The notes under the pieces were generated by a model. The model saw only the letters and a list, made by a program, of their open reading frames with translations. It had not been told where the DNA came from and searched no databases. From assembly GCA_013400115.1 (NCBI GenBank), contig VXBP01002815.1, positions 62,001-126,000 on the forward strand: a DNA stretch of 64,000 bases, given 5' to 3'. Both the position numbers and the translations under genes were made by a program. Source of the DNA: Rhinopomastus cyanomelas. Lineage: Eukaryota > Chordata > Aves > Bucerotiformes > Rhinopomastidae. This document shows, piece by piece, positions 26,201 through 39,518 of the stretch (positions are counted from its first letter, which is position 1; each line of letters begins with the position of its first letter).

Positions 26201-27297
26201 TCTAGAGTGAAACAGGAGGAGGGAAGGGGGAACCCAGGTTAATAAAAGCTGTTAATTAGAGTCAAATTTGCTGCTTAATGTGTCAAGAACAAGTGAGTAA
26301 TGAGTTAATCAACTGTTCCGAGTTCCTCGCGAGAGCAATAAACCTGAATTCTGAAAACAGAAGGAGAAGGGCAAGGTCATGGCCTTTAAAGAAGGTGCCT
26401 TCAAAATTGCTTTCCCCCAAGGTCCAAGCTGAGAGCATCGTCAAAGAGGCTGGGACTTTCCCCGTTCTGGACATCCTGTTATATAGTCATCAGCACTCCA
26501 GGTCCTTCACAGAACCATCAGGTTCAGAGAGATCTTAGTTTTTCCTTCTTATCTGCACGAGTTGGGGCTTCTGCAATGTGCAACAAAGGGTACGAGAAGG
26601 ACTGGTAACTCTTCCAACCCTTGATGTTTTGTTTCCGCTGTTCCCTTTCAAAGGATGTTGTAAAAGCTTAAAGCAAAAGGCAGAAGAGAAGCACGGAAGA
26701 GTCGAAGACTATCCATCAAGCCCAGAGTTCAGGATCTCACATTCCTTGTGCAAAAGCTATGAACGTCTCCCCACACCACTCAGTGAAAGCAACTGGCACA
26801 GCAGGAACTGCCTTAAAGGCTAAATTAATAAAAACAGCAGAGAAAAGAGAGTGAATAAAGCCTGTCAAGAAATGAAGGGGGTTGGAGATTGAGCACTTCC
26901 CACATTTTAATGCATCTGGGAGATAGAAGGCAAATGATGGGTGATTTTCTTTTGCCATTGAACTATGGAAAGACTTAATCTATTTTCACTCCAATTTACT
27001 CTTTGCAAGTGTAGCCTAGATGGAGTACATTCTTCTTCTGCGCAACACGCGAGCCATCATTGCCATCTCTCTGTGATTGCTAACGGAGGAAAAGCTGCAG
27101 TTGCTATGGGATCTCTGCCATCACCCAAGAGCTTTCCCAATGGGGGGAAGAAGGGAGCCAGAAGATAAATATTTATAGCAGAGGATTCCGCCAGACTTTC
27201 AAACTTCTGCTAAAACAGGAGGCACTAAAAACATTTTTATTTTTCAGTTGAGACACAGCAGTTAGGAGCCCCACTGCCAACTCAACTCCACACTTAA
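23239..27297. other. Unique intronic sequence
   Basis: About 4 kb with no recognisable gene or repeat. A small CpG-containing patch occurs at about 24545-24612, with GAGCGACGGAGCGAGGGACG. Other frames are short and unsupported. Confidence 0.45.
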
Positions 27298-27566
27298 AAT
27301 TGTTTAGCTTGGAAAAGACCTTTAAGATTATCAAGTCCAACCATTAACCCAACTGCCTCAAGGCTACTGCTGAACCATGTCCTTAAGCTCCAGATCTTTG
27401 AAGCATGTCCAGGGATGACAATTCAACTGCTTCGCTGGGCAGCTCACTTCGATGCTTAATGACCCTTCCACTGAAGACGTTTTTCCTAATGTCCGGCCTA
27501 AACTTCCCCTGGCACCACTTGAGGCCATTTCCTCTTGTCACTTGTTAACTTGTCAGAGGGGACCAA
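27298..27566 (-). mobile_element. Old CR1 LINE fragment
   Basis: Reverse-orientation older CR1 3' region: AAAAGACCTTTAAGATTATC, AAGTCCAACCATTAACCC, AACTTCCCCTGGCACCAC and CTTGAGGCCATTTCCTCTTG. It resembles the elements at 10294 and 43963, not family A. Confidence 0.88.
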
Positions 27567-28303
27567 TAATGTTCATCCATGAATGTCATTCATCACTCAC
27601 GACCAGTTCAACTGGGCCACCTTAGCGGTGTGGGTGAGGTTTTGTCAACTGCAAGAGGCAGACTCTTCTTTTCATCTAGAGAACTTTGCCTTGTTTCCCT
27701 CCCAGAGCGCTGTCCCCTGACAGCAAGCTCCTGCACAGAGGCTGACCTACTGCTCTTTATAATGATCAAAGACACAGACAGGACTTTTTACTGCGCTGGA
27801 CAGCAGTGGGTGATGCAGTTGTGGCTGCCAAGCAGGGAGGGGACAAGGGAACAGCATAGCATGAGGCTTGCTCTCTCAGCTCAGCAGAACTGGGCATTGC
27901 TCCATGTGGGCACCATGGTGGAGCACGCTTCCTCTCCAGCCCTCTTCTCTCCTCCCTGCACAGATGCTGTAAAAGAAAAAAACCATCTTTTTCTTGAGAG
28001 TTTTCTTCTCCTGCCTTGCAACCTCTAGTTAGTTTAGGGGGCAAATGTGCTATCTGACTGTTGTGGAGACAACGTGGGCTCCTGAGGTTGGGGCTTGGCA
28101 CAGAAAGAAAGATGAACAGATGTTCATCGATTTCATTGCAAAATATAATTACCCACAGTTTTGAACACTACATACAACATATTTCTGTAAACGTGCAACA
28201 GTGGAAGTGCCCTCTGTGTCCTTGTAGACATCTTGGGTGTTCCTCCAGATCCTACCGGCGTTTTCCACACGGCAACGTTCTGGCATCGGAAGCAGTGGCC
28301 CTC
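27567..28303. other. Unique intronic sequence
   Basis: Nothing recognisable. Overlapping frames of 149 and 111 codons on opposite strands show no motifs. Confidence 0.4.
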
Positions 28304-28679
28304 AGCTGGGTCTCTTTAGCTTGGAGAAGAGGAGACTGAGGGGTGACCGCATTAATGTCTATAAGTATTTGAAGGGTGGGTGGAGGATGGAGCCAGGCTC
28401 TTCTCAGTGTCATCTAGTGATAGGACGAGGCGCAATGGTTGTAAGCTGGAACATAGAAGGTTCCACATCAACATGAGAAGGAACTTCCCAGTGAGGGTGA
28501 CAGAGCACTGGAACAGGCTGCCCAGGGTGGTTGTGGAGTCTCCTTCTCTGGAGACACTTAAAACCCACCTGGATGTGTTCCTGTGTGACTTGGTGTAGGT
28601 GATCCTGCTGTGTCAGGGGGATCGGACTAGATGATCTTTCAAGGTCCCTTCCAATCCCTAATGTTCTGTGATTCTGTGA
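28304..28679 (+). mobile_element. CR1 LINE, family A, 5'-truncated
   Basis: Starts in the last ORF2 codons (GGGTCTCTTTAGCTTGGAG) and carries the full 3' UTR to TAATGTTCTGTGATTCTGTG. A small deletion removes the GTGTCAG part of the usual GGGTGGGTGTCAGGAGG. Confidence 0.93.
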
Positions 28680-31600
28680 AATGTGGGGAGCACAGAGGAT
28701 TGCTTCACGCCTAGCAAAGTCATCTTTTTAGCACTAATTTTCTTGTTCCTCTACAACATCCAGGGTCCTGAGGGAAAGCAGAGCCCAAAGGTAGCTCTGG
28801 ATAAAAAGATCAGTTGCTCCTGCTTTAAGATGCTTGTAATGATTCAGCAACTTAAAGCCATCTCTCTACCAACAAGGAGTCCTTCTGGCTCCTCCGTAAG
28901 CTGATGGTTTAAAGCGACAAATAAATTAAAAGATTCTGGCAGAAGTCATTATCACCTCCCAGGCTGGTGAACATTTGTGAGTACAAATGGGTCGATTGTG
29001 CCCGAAACTTGCAGTTTTATTCAGGTGGGAGAATAATCCCATCCTTCTTCCCAAAAAGAAATCCACGCTTTCGCCCTCCCTAACAAGCAGTTCACCTGAC
29101 ACATTAGCGGTTCAACCAGCGAGAGCAAGTGCAGCGTCACCCACTGCTCCTGGGTCTGACCGTCATTTCCCAACAGGCAGGTGGAAAGCATCGAGGACAA
29201 CCAGGTCTCCTCAAGCAGAGAGTGACCAGCTCTCTCCTGTCTGACATCGGTAATACTCCAGACTCCCTTCAAACCAGGCGCTTCCAATAAACTCCAGGAG
29301 AAATCAATTCTCCGCTCTTGCTCAATCAATCCTCTGCTCCTGCTGAAAACTGTTGCTGCACGGAGGAAAATAAACTCGGGAGGACCTTGGCAAACAACTC
29401 AGGGGCAGAAATCTTTCTTTCCCAACAATTAGTAGAGAGCCTCTGTGTACCTCCTCCAGCAGCTGCTGAGCGCAGATGCAAGTGGAGAGGGTCACAACCT
29501 TAATTCTGGACACAAATTGGCTGCTGGTTCTCCACCGCTGAACGGAGGAGAGGAGGTTACGGCCACGGAGTAATGAGTGAGATTACACCGCAATCAGGGA
29601 ACGGAGATGTGAGCTGGAGGGACGTGCTGCAGGCAGGGAAAACACTCCTTAAATTAAACTCCTATTGTTCACCTTGTCTCTGCCTCAGTGGATAATCCAC
29701 GAGACTCTGAGCTCCCGCTAGGAGCTGGTGTGAGTAATTCCAGAGCTTTACTCCTACCTGTCGGTAACATCGTCGTCCACGCGCACGTGAGCTTTCCGCT
29801 TCCTTGAGCCACACGCACAGGAAGGTTCATTTTCTGCACTCCCTGGGAATATTCTTTCCTTTCCCATTTTCCCAGTAAAATCTCTGCTGTGGATGAAGGG
29901 GTGCAAGAGACACTGCTGAGAACGGTGAGTGCAGTGCATGACACCTCAGCACACCCCTTAGAGCGGGGTTATTAACAGGACCGGGCTGGGGACAGAGGGC
30001 AAGAGAGGATCATCTCTCTGAAGGAAGATGTGTGAAAGCAAGAAAGGCAAACACAAATCTGTGATGGCAACCTCCTCCTTTGGTGGGGTTTCGTTCCTCT
30101 GAGACAGGCAGTGAAGAGCCTCACGCCTGAAGGCAACCTGATGGTAATAAAACCCTTCCCAAAGGTGGCTGCAGGACAAGAACAACATGAAGATGGCAGA
30201 ATTAGTCTCCTCAGTGGAGATCTAACCCAGCTCCCATGCTGATGTGCTGCTCAGAAATTACAACCACAGCCATGACAAGCAACTGCAGCCCCACACACCA
30301 CGAATTTGGGTAACACCGTGTAGGAGCTAACGCCATGTGTAACGCAGCGCGCTTTGAGATCTGCTTTCAAAAGACTCTGTGCTCGACTGTGAGCGCACAC
30401 TCCATGTTGCGATGCTAAATATATCCATGCCCACCGAGAGCAGCAGCAATTTGATTTGAGTTTTATCTTATAAACCGCTATGGATATCAACTCTGGCTTC
30501 CTTCTTCTCATTAACACTGCTGTAAAGTGCCTGGCACACATCTACATCAAGTGAATATAATTACAGAGGCAAATACATTACATTAACTCGTAGGTCTGGC
30601 CTTCTCTTGCTTTTTCTGTCTCACCACTCTTCTTTGCTTCCTCCTTCCTCTTTTACATGATCATTTTGCTCCTGTTTTTCTTCACAATTCATCTTCCTTG
30701 CCCTTCTTCCAGTCTTTCACCTATTCCCTCATTTCAAGCCCAACGTTGATTGCCTTTCCTTTTTTCCTTTGTTTTCGAGTTGGACTGATTCTGCACTTAG
30801 GCAGATGATTTTATACGAAGCAGATAAACTACAGGACTCCCTGCAGAACACCACAAACCCTGCTACCACTTGTGCAGGTAAGGAGGAAAAGAAAGTGAAG
30901 TTAACAAAGCACTAAATTAAGTAAGAAGCTCTGACATCATACTTCGAAGCTCGCCGAAGTTTGACTCTTCAGATGTAGTGCAGTGACAGTTTTCTGTGGC
31001 CCAGGTCTTTTGCAGGCAAAAACCTTTCGTGTCAGACAGGAACAGAAATAACAGATTCTCTCAGCATCTTTGGCAGGGGCCTGGGGACGAAGCAATCTTT
31101 CAAACAACCAGAACTCAAGTCATGAGACCATTGCCACTGTAAGGCACCTGGAACAATGCGATTCTGCTTTCCTACTACAGAAAATAAAGGGAGGGGAGAT
31201 GAGGGCACGTATTTACATTTCATATCTCAGCTGAAACACCTGCAGGACTTCAGGCAAGGGATCTCTGCTGAAATTCATTGTGTTGCTCAAATCCATCCTC
31301 GCTTAATTCATCTCATGAAACTCCTAAATGGTACCCAGGCTACGGCTGCCTCTCTACAGAGATGGGAATTACATCCCTAATTACAAGATATGGTACTGCC
31401 CTAATAATAAGTACTGTGCTCAAGAAGTGCCCACCCTGGGGGACGAGCTTTGACCTCTTTTAACAAAGACTGCAAAACAGTTGATAAGAACATTAAAGCA
31501 AGTCACTGCTCCAGAAACCGTGCGCTCGCTTGCTCTGAGCACTCTGGTGTCAGTCACAGAAATTAGCTTCTGACTACAGCTCACCAGTCTGGGCTGGTGA

Positions 31601-34600
31601 CAGTTGTCTGTCCCCCAGTGCTGTGACAGAGATTTGGAGCTACAGCTTTTGGAGGTGTAGAAGGGGAGATAAGACAGCAGAGACTTTCACCTCCACAGTG
31701 TTTGCTTCTTTTACCCCACAATCCCCTAACAGCACCAGTTTGCTGGTCAACGGGTCCATTCTGGGCATTGCCGGATAAACGAATCTGAATTTTTCATGCG
31801 TCGTCAGACCAAGCCTTTACAACCCCTGGAGATCAACAGCTCCTCTACAAAACCTACCACACAAAGAATCAAGCCTTGCTAAGCTGTCACTGTTGCTCCT
31901 CACGTTTCCTTTCAATCAGCACCTCTTGCCCCAAGAGCTCTGTCCCTCCTCACGCCATCGGCAAAGGACTGCAGCCATCTCTGACTGGAGACGTGTTTTC
32001 TTCTCCAGCACATTCATAGCGTTCAGCAGCAAACCCTCAATTATCACAGCACACGATCATAAAACTTGCTCAACTGGAAACGTTCAGCTACTTCTAACCC
32101 TGCCTTCGGTCGACTTCTCCCTTTTGCCCCCAAAGCCATCTGAAATAGTGCTCTCCTGGAACCTCCACGCAGCCTGCCTAGCACAAGGGGAGACTGTAAG
32201 TCACAGTGATTAGAGTGATATGGAAATACACACATCTCCTTCGACACTGTATTGGGAACCCAGCTCCTAATGGGACATCACTACCCATCAGTCACAAGGC
32301 AAAGACATGTGGCACTTCCCAGAGAGCCCGCACGCTCTCCTCCTTTCACGCCGGATGACTTACAAGGAGCAATCAGTCTCTGCCTTTTGGGGCTGTGCCT
32401 TCCATGAACGTAATTTAAGTCTTTAAAATGAACCCTCCCTGATCTGGATTCCACCTGCCTGGGAGGAAAAAAAAAGTGAATTAAAAAAACCCCAACTCTT
32501 GGAAATATATAGCAACAAGAAACTGGCAGGACAAGCTCACACTCCCACTGTGCCAAATTGCAAGTTTAGTAATTCTGTTTTCTTCCCGCTGACTGGAAGG
32601 TGTCATTAGCTGCTGTATTTAGACCCACAGAAAAGGTTCTTGGAGCAGTCCCCAGCTCTCTCTGAACCAGGTGGCTGATGACCACGGGAGCTCTCTGCAG
32701 CTGGGGACCTTCACCTTCATCCTCCTGCGGTCACTACTTCCATTTCAAAGTGAAATGGGGCAAGTGGCGTGATGTGAAGAGAAGCCCTTAGGCTACGTAG
32801 TCCACCTCCAGGCTGAAATTCACCCCCACATCAGAGCCACTTTAAAGTCCCCGTAACGGAATAAATCACTCTCGGGTGCTTTTAACCCAAGATGAGCTTT
32901 CCTTCTGGGAGAGGATTTCTCCTCTAGGCCGGTCTCTGTGGAGCACCCATTGAACCAAATCCTCATTTCTGAAGATTAATAGAACAATTCCATGAATCAT
33001 CTTCTTACTGTGAGCTCTGGAGGGAAGCACAAAGGCCTTGGAGATGTCCTGCCATCACACACACGCACGCACCTGGGCTTGAGCGTTGGCAACGACCCTA
33101 CAGGCTTTGAGATCATCAGCCCATGTGAGCATGAGGAGACCCCGATGTGTGTCCATCCACCGCGAACACCCTCACTGGCTCTGCTGGCAGCACCGTGAAG
33201 AGGAACAGCAGAGCACTGGTTGTGTTTGCTCAGTGGGGTTTCAGATAAATAAAGACACAAACCCAGAGCCGTAGGTGGTCTCCATGATGCATGCAGCGAG
33301 GAGGGGAAAGGGAACGTGAGGAATCGCCCCTTTCATGTGGCGACAGAGCATGGGAACACCCTGCTGTTTCCAGGTTTGTTTGGGATGGTTGAAATGAAGA
33401 CCACCTGCATGGCCTGAGAACTGGGGAAATCTGTGCAAACATTCATTATTTGTAGGATGGCTGTCCAGAGGCAAATTGCCTGGAATCCATTAAAGGGCAA
33501 AATCCCAGCTCCCTGTGGCAGGCGCCTGGCACAGGCCTTTCCCACGGACACAAAAGGAGTGCAAAAACCCCCACTTTCATTTCTAATTAATCTTCTGGTA
33601 CATAATACTTTTAATTAGGAAAAAAATAAATCTGCAGGCTCTTTGAGAGAGGGAGGAAGGAGCCAAAAGGGAGGCAGCAAGCTCTGGCATCCTGGCTGCT
33701 GTTCCGGCTTCGTCCTCTTTGTATCTGCTGGAGCAGGTGAACTCACAGCCTGCTGCTTTGCTCCCCACGATGCAACTCAAGTTGCCCCATAATACTTCAT
33801 GGGGGCTGCTCTGCAGATGAGGAATGGGACCACATGTCTACAGAATGGGCTACTTACCCTGGAAAACAAAATCCAGGTGAAGAGAAGCAGAGAGGAACAC
33901 GTTTGAAAGACGCCCGGGACAGGCACGAAGTAGATTCTTGGACAAAGCATGGACAAGACAAGCAGAAAGGGCCAGGGACAAGGAGATCCAACCCATACGT
34001 TCTCTCTTCAGAATAATAACCAAAAAGTTCCTTCCCCAACCCCGAATTTCCTAGCCCTTCTTTCTCTCCTTCTAATGTCTCTCTTCCCTGCATTCATAAT
34101 TAATGTCACTGGGGGTACAGATTTGCACTTTGGTTTCTGAAAAATTAATTCAATGATTAAAATTTCAGTCCCTGAGTGATGGAAGCGGCTCAGGCAAGCT
34201 GGAGACGCCCCTCTGCAGTTTTGAAAGGCTTTGGTGTGCTGCCCGCTTACCCCCTGCATGAGAAGCCTCCCTGGAGACCACCTAGCTTAAGGGAGAAAAG
34301 CCAGTAGGAAAATGTGGGTTTAAGTTGATCCAGTTTGGCTTTTGTGGAGAAGCCACATCAATTTAATACTTTATTGATGCTCCATTCAGTGCAGAGAACA
34401 GATCCCAGGCTCTCCCAAGGCTCAGGTACTCATGGCTTTCTACATGATCCTCTGGGTAAGGGAGACTCTCCAAACTAATGTAAATATTAATCAGCACTGG
34501 GCATCTGTCACTCACTGCCAAACTGACTGTTGGCTGGGAGAATTCCGGTGTGGCTAATGGCATTTTCTGTGACACTGCACTTACAATGAAAGGCCAGCGG

Positions 34601-37600
34601 AGAAAGGCCCTCGGAGAAAGATACCTCCTCACCTCACAGAACATCTCTTTTCTCACCTGCACCCAGACCTACCAGCAGAAGAGCAAGAGCCAAGGAACAC
34701 ATGAACTGGTGAGGAAAGGGTGCTGGGTCATACAGAACCCACTCCTGGGGGCAGTTTCACCCCATCCCAGAAGAGGAGAGACCACCACTGCAAATGCAGC
34801 ATCAGCTCAGGGGGGTCATTTGCTGGGCTGCAGCAGAGCCGCCCTTACATCAGCTCCACATCAAAGGACAAAGCAGGCAAAAAGCCCGTGTAATCCTGCA
34901 CCACAACTCCTGGCATTTTTATTTTTAGTTATTTAAAACAAACATGAGAGGGAAATCACGAGCTCTGAGTAACACATGAAGCTGAGGAATCTCAGAACCC
35001 TTCTCTAGATGTAGATAAGGAAGAGCTGGATTTAAACCAACATCATTCCCAAGACTGATTTTTACATGGCACTTTACTGGGTAAAACCCAACTAAACCTG
35101 GAAGCAGAATGAAGACTGCAAACTCCTCCATCCTTGGGAAGCAGCGTCCTTCTTCCCACTCACATCCCAGCATCATGGTGGGAACTCAGGGTAGCACTGA
35201 CAGGACTCCTGCGCTGCTGTTGTGGGGATAAGAAAGGGACAAAGAGGGATGGGAGGAACTCTGCCAAAATCCTCTGCAGGCAGGAAAAGAGCAAAGCTCT
35301 GAAACTGAGAACTGATTTCTCTCCAAAGCAACAGGATTAGTGACAGCCCATGTTGCACTTCATTGGGGCCGTGACAACAACTGAACGCTCACTGAAAGCC
35401 AACTCCTGGATTCAGTCACTGTGTGTTTGCTCCTGAAATATTTTATCAGAGCAAAGTCTCTAAAAATTCTGCTAAGTTGTGAATATGAAGGTAAAACCTC
35501 TTCGCTGGCTCCGTAAGAACCCACGCTGAGTCTATCGCCAGCACGCTGGTACCAGGAACAAAAAGCAACACGCTAAACCTACTTTTTACCACGTTCCCTC
35601 AAACTTTGCAGGGTCAATGCACAGAACATTGGTTGCTTGGAAAACCTGCTGCTTTTCTTCCTCAAGATGTGGCTTTGTGGGGGTTTCAGAACTTGTGGGC
35701 TTTTATGTGCTGCTCAACTCTTGAAGTTATTCTGAGCCAAGAGCCTTTAGCACTGCGGTTCTGTGTCTAGAGGACAGACAGAGCATCACCGCACACAGGG
35801 TGAGCTCCCTCGCTTACTTTCATGTGCCAGCCTTCCCACCTCAGGACACATTCAGTCATCCTGCTCCTACAGAGTCCAGGAGGTTCTACTGAACCCATGG
35901 CAATTAAATTTCCCTTTCTGAAAGGCTCTGGAGCAGGATCCATCCCACCTCACAGCAGCGCTGACTCCAGCCTCGTGACACCAGCACACCTGAGAGATGA
36001 CGTGCTGGGGCCTCAGCCCTGACGCTCTGAGCGGAGCGAGGAGGAAATGGAAATGCTGGAACAAGCACTTTGGCACAGCTTCTTGGCTGGGCTAAAGGTT
36101 TATTCCTGGGATACTGCTTTCCTGCAGACTCAGGAAAATTAAATTTAGCACTTTGCAAATAAATAGGTTAAGGCTGAAAGGACACTATTTAGGAATTTAC
36201 TGCTTACAGCAGCCTACCGAGATTATAGATCCATCACCGTCTATTACCTTGCTAGTTACTGCTTCCACTCTGTCCATCTTCCCTGCTTACAGAGTGGTCC
36301 TTTCATCAGGTCTTTGTCTGTTCCAACTTGAAACTGTCATCACTCTAACGGAATTACATGATGAAAAACAACTTTGGGCTGCAGTGACTCTTGCCAAAAA
36401 CCAAGGACATCTCCCGTGCTTTCCCAGGACGATGCGGCGAGGTTCTTGCCTGGCAGAGACACGCACAGATGTCTGACAGCCTCTCGAGAAACACAGCTGT
36501 TGACACACATGGCCAAACCTCTGGGCCTCCACACAACTGTCAGCTGGGCCCTTTCAACACCAGACACACAGGAGCTTTCACGGGGACTGGCAAACTGACA
36601 GCTGACTGGTAACCCCTGCTGCAGATCCATTGCAGCAACATCGCAGGTGGCACGAGAAGTGAACGTGCTGACACGATGACAAATCCCCACCTTGTGCTGC
36701 GTGAACCTCTTCCACGATCTGCTTCATATAAAAATCATCTGCACGGGGTCCCCTCGCCGGAGCCGGATACAGCCAGAAATGCAAAGTGACAGCTAGCACA
36801 TGAAACGCTCTCCAGAGCCTTCCAGTAAGACAGAGAAACCCTCCAGTTTAAGGCTGAAATTTATGTCAGCTCCCCAGAACACTGCTATCAGCCACCTGCT
36901 TTACCTAAAACGGAATGCAGATTAGGGACAAATTTAAATCTTCAAGCCTTGGTTTGATATATTCGCCCCCAAGACAGAGGCAGACAGGTTTTTCTTCTTC
37001 TAGGAGCTAAAGATGCCATCAAAAGATAATCTTGGGAGTTATGGGAGCTGGAGGTCATCCTCAGCTCTCAGACTCCCTGCTTCCCACTGTGGAGGAGAAC
37101 GCAGCAGCAATGTGATTTCAGCTATGAATCCATGGAAGATAGATTTCACATAAAATGTCTTTCTGCACTTCTTCCTCAAAGGATGCTCTCGTGCACTTGC
37201 CAAAGAGTAAAATACATTCAATCCAAAGTCCTAAAATAGTACTAAGGGACCTGCTCTCACCGCTACCGTTCGCACGGGGCAGAATGAATGTTTTCTGCGT
37301 GTGGAGTCAGGATGATTCATGTTCTTGTTCGCTGGAAGCAACTGTGAGGATGGGATGGGTTTTTCATCATTTCCACGTATATGAATAAAGACACTTGATG
37401 CATTATTAAATCCCAACATTAATCTGTGTCCACGTTAACTAGTAACTCCTTACGCATAGAGAGCGTGAAGAGCTGAGTTGCGAAGCCTGTTGTTGTGGAG
37501 CACAGGGCTCCATAACCCCTGCTGCCAAGCCCCACAACTAAGCTCTCCAGAAGGACTTTCAAAGCAGCTCCACAGACAGGGCACTGTGGCAAGGTCAGCA

Positions 37601-37636
37601 GCAGCGATGGATTCATACTGCAACACTGACAGGATG
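28680..37636. other. Long CR1-free intronic stretch
   Basis: About 9 kb with no CR1 copy and no recognised gene, the longest such run here. A pyrimidine-rich tract lies at 30601-30777. All frames are short and overlap on opposite strands. It may contain scattered enhancers, but no block stands out as strongly as those at 2330 or 11700. Confidence 0.5.
30601..30777. repeat. Pyrimidine-rich tract (purine-rich on gene strand)
   Basis: Around 180 bases are dominated by C and T on the plus strand, with runs such as CTTCCTCCTTCCTCTTTT and TTTCCTTTTTTCCTTTG. It is not a simple repeat. Confidence 0.6.
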
Positions 37637-37795
37637 TCTTAGCTTGGGAAAAAGGAGACTGAGGGGTGACCCCATGAATGTTGATAAATATGTGCAGGGT
37701 GGGTGTCAGGAGGATGGAGCCAGGCTCTGCTCAGAGGCACCCAATGATAAGACAAGGGGCAATGAGTGTGAATGGAACAGAGGAGGTTCCACATC
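37637..37795 (+). mobile_element. CR1 family A fragment lacking both ends
   Basis: Runs from TCTTAGCTTGGGAAAAAGG through GTGCAGGGTGGGTGTCAGG to GGAGGTTCCACATC. It then switches without a gap into ORF2 sequence of a second CR1. It lacks the usual CR1 3' tail, which is odd for a LINE insertion and points to rearrangement or template switching. Confidence 0.9.
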
Positions 37796-38477
37796 TAGTT
37801 TAGGAGAAAGGGACCTGGGGGTCCTGGTGGACAGCAGGATGACCATGAGCCAGCAGTGTGCTCTTGTGGCCAAGAGGGCCAACAGAATCCTGGGGTGGAT
37901 CAGCATGTGGGTGGTCAGCAGATCAAGAGAGGTTCTTCTCCCCCTCTACTCTGCCCTGGTGAGACCACATCTGGAGTATTGTGTCCAGTTCTGGGCTCCT
38001 CAGTTCAAGAGGGATGTGGAGCTGCTGGAGAGAGTCCAGAGTAGGGCAACGAGGATGATGAAGGAAGTGGAGCACCTCCCTTATGAGGAGAGGCTGAGGG
38101 AGCTGGGTCTCTTGAGCTTGGAGGAGACTGAGGTGTGACCTCACTAATGTCTATAAATATTTGAAGGGTGGGTGTCAGGAGGATGAGGCCAGGGTCTTCT
38201 CTGTGTCATGTAGTGATAGGACGAGGGGCAATGGGTGTGAGCTGGAACATAGGAGGTTCCACATCAATCTGAGAAAGAACTTCCTCACGGTGAAGGCAGC
38301 AGAGCACTGGAAGGGGCTGCCCAGGGGAGTTGTGGAGTCTTCTTCTCTGGAGACATTTAAAACCCACTTGGGTATGTTCCTGTGCAACTTGGTCTAGGTG
38401 ATCCTGCTGTGTCAGGGGGATTGGACTGGATGATCTTTCGCGGTCCCTTCCAATCCCTAATGTTCTGTGACTCTGTG
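37796..38477 (+). mobile_element. CR1 LINE, family A, with ORF2 C-terminal region
   Basis: This is the longest uninterrupted CR1 ORF2 tail here. The frame reads LGERDLGVLVDSRMTMSQQ, then LYSALVRPHLEYCVQFWAP and YEERLRELGLLSLEE, followed by the full 3' UTR and a CTAATGTTCTGTGACTCTG tail. ORF2 is a LINE reverse transcriptase-endonuclease, and only its C-terminal end is present. The copy looks young. Confidence 0.94.
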
Positions 38478-39518
38478 TTATGACCTGAAGAGCCTACATG
38501 GTGGTGCTTAAGGCTCCCTGGTGCTGTGAAGTGCATGAAATCCTCATGAAATGCTATGCCAGAGTGCTTGAGGTGCTCCAAAGCCTCTCCAGCACTACCT
38601 GCCCCCAAGCAGAGGTGGGATGCAGCAGAGGTGGGATGCAGCAGAGGTGGTTCACCTTGCAGCAAAGCAGCAGGAACACTTACAGTTGTAATTTTTTTCA
38701 CTTTCCTACAAGCAGTTTCTCAAAAAGAAAACGTAAGAGACTTCTGTTTAGGTAAAGGTTTCGGGGGACACCCAAGCACAGCAGAGACTGGGATCCCATG
38801 GAAGAGAGGTGCCTAACAAGCTTTGAAATACAGGTTCTTATCTTAAACTGGCAAGCCAGTTTTAGAGAAAGCCTATTAACTGGTTTATGCAACACTAAGT
38901 TCATGTGCAAGAGCCATGCAGTAATTGAGCTTCCGAAGCGTGGAAGCAACACAAGGATGACAGAGGAACATAGAGCTGTGAGCTCCTGGCTCCAGACTCA
39001 TCCTTGATGGTAGTGCTTAGGCTGCCAAAGTAGACCTGTGACCACGACACCCCTTTCTCTGATCCTTGCTATCTCTCCCCACGCACCTGCCAAACCTTGT
39101 GAGAAAGGGCCAACCACCTCATTATCCAGACTAAAGTCAGGCTGCAAACATTTAGAATCCTACAGCACAAGCATTTATATTCACAACAAAGACAGGAAGG
39201 GGCCTTTAGAGGAGCCCAGAACCACCCTCAGACGGAAACAATAGATGTTTCAAGACCATACCAGCATGGGATTCCTCTGTTGTGTTTCTGTATTTGAGAA
39301 CAGGCTTTATACACACAAACTCACACCCTCAGTTAGGAGATCTTTTGCCCCAGTCAACCATGGGTAGTAGCTATAACTCCCAAATCAACAGATAAGTCCT
39401 AATTATATTTGTATCCACACGACGTGCTGCTCACTCGAGAGAAAGCAGCAGTGATGCCACTCACTCTCACTGGTGGCTTTGTGCAGGCTGAGTTGGGCTG
39501 CTATGGGACATCACATGG
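38478..39518. other. Unique intronic sequence
   Basis: No gene. Contains the 16-base tandem repeat at 38609-38650. Confidence 0.4.
38609..38650. repeat. Tandem repeat, 16-base unit, 2.6 copies
   Basis: GCAGAGGTGGGATGCA occurs at 38609-38624 and 38625-38640, with a partial third copy to 38650. The two full copies are identical. Confidence 0.95.

Noticed and set aside
37644..38138. 164-codon plus-strand frame as a host gene
   Set aside because: It is the CR1 ORF2 C-terminal region joined to 3' UTR of another CR1 copy.
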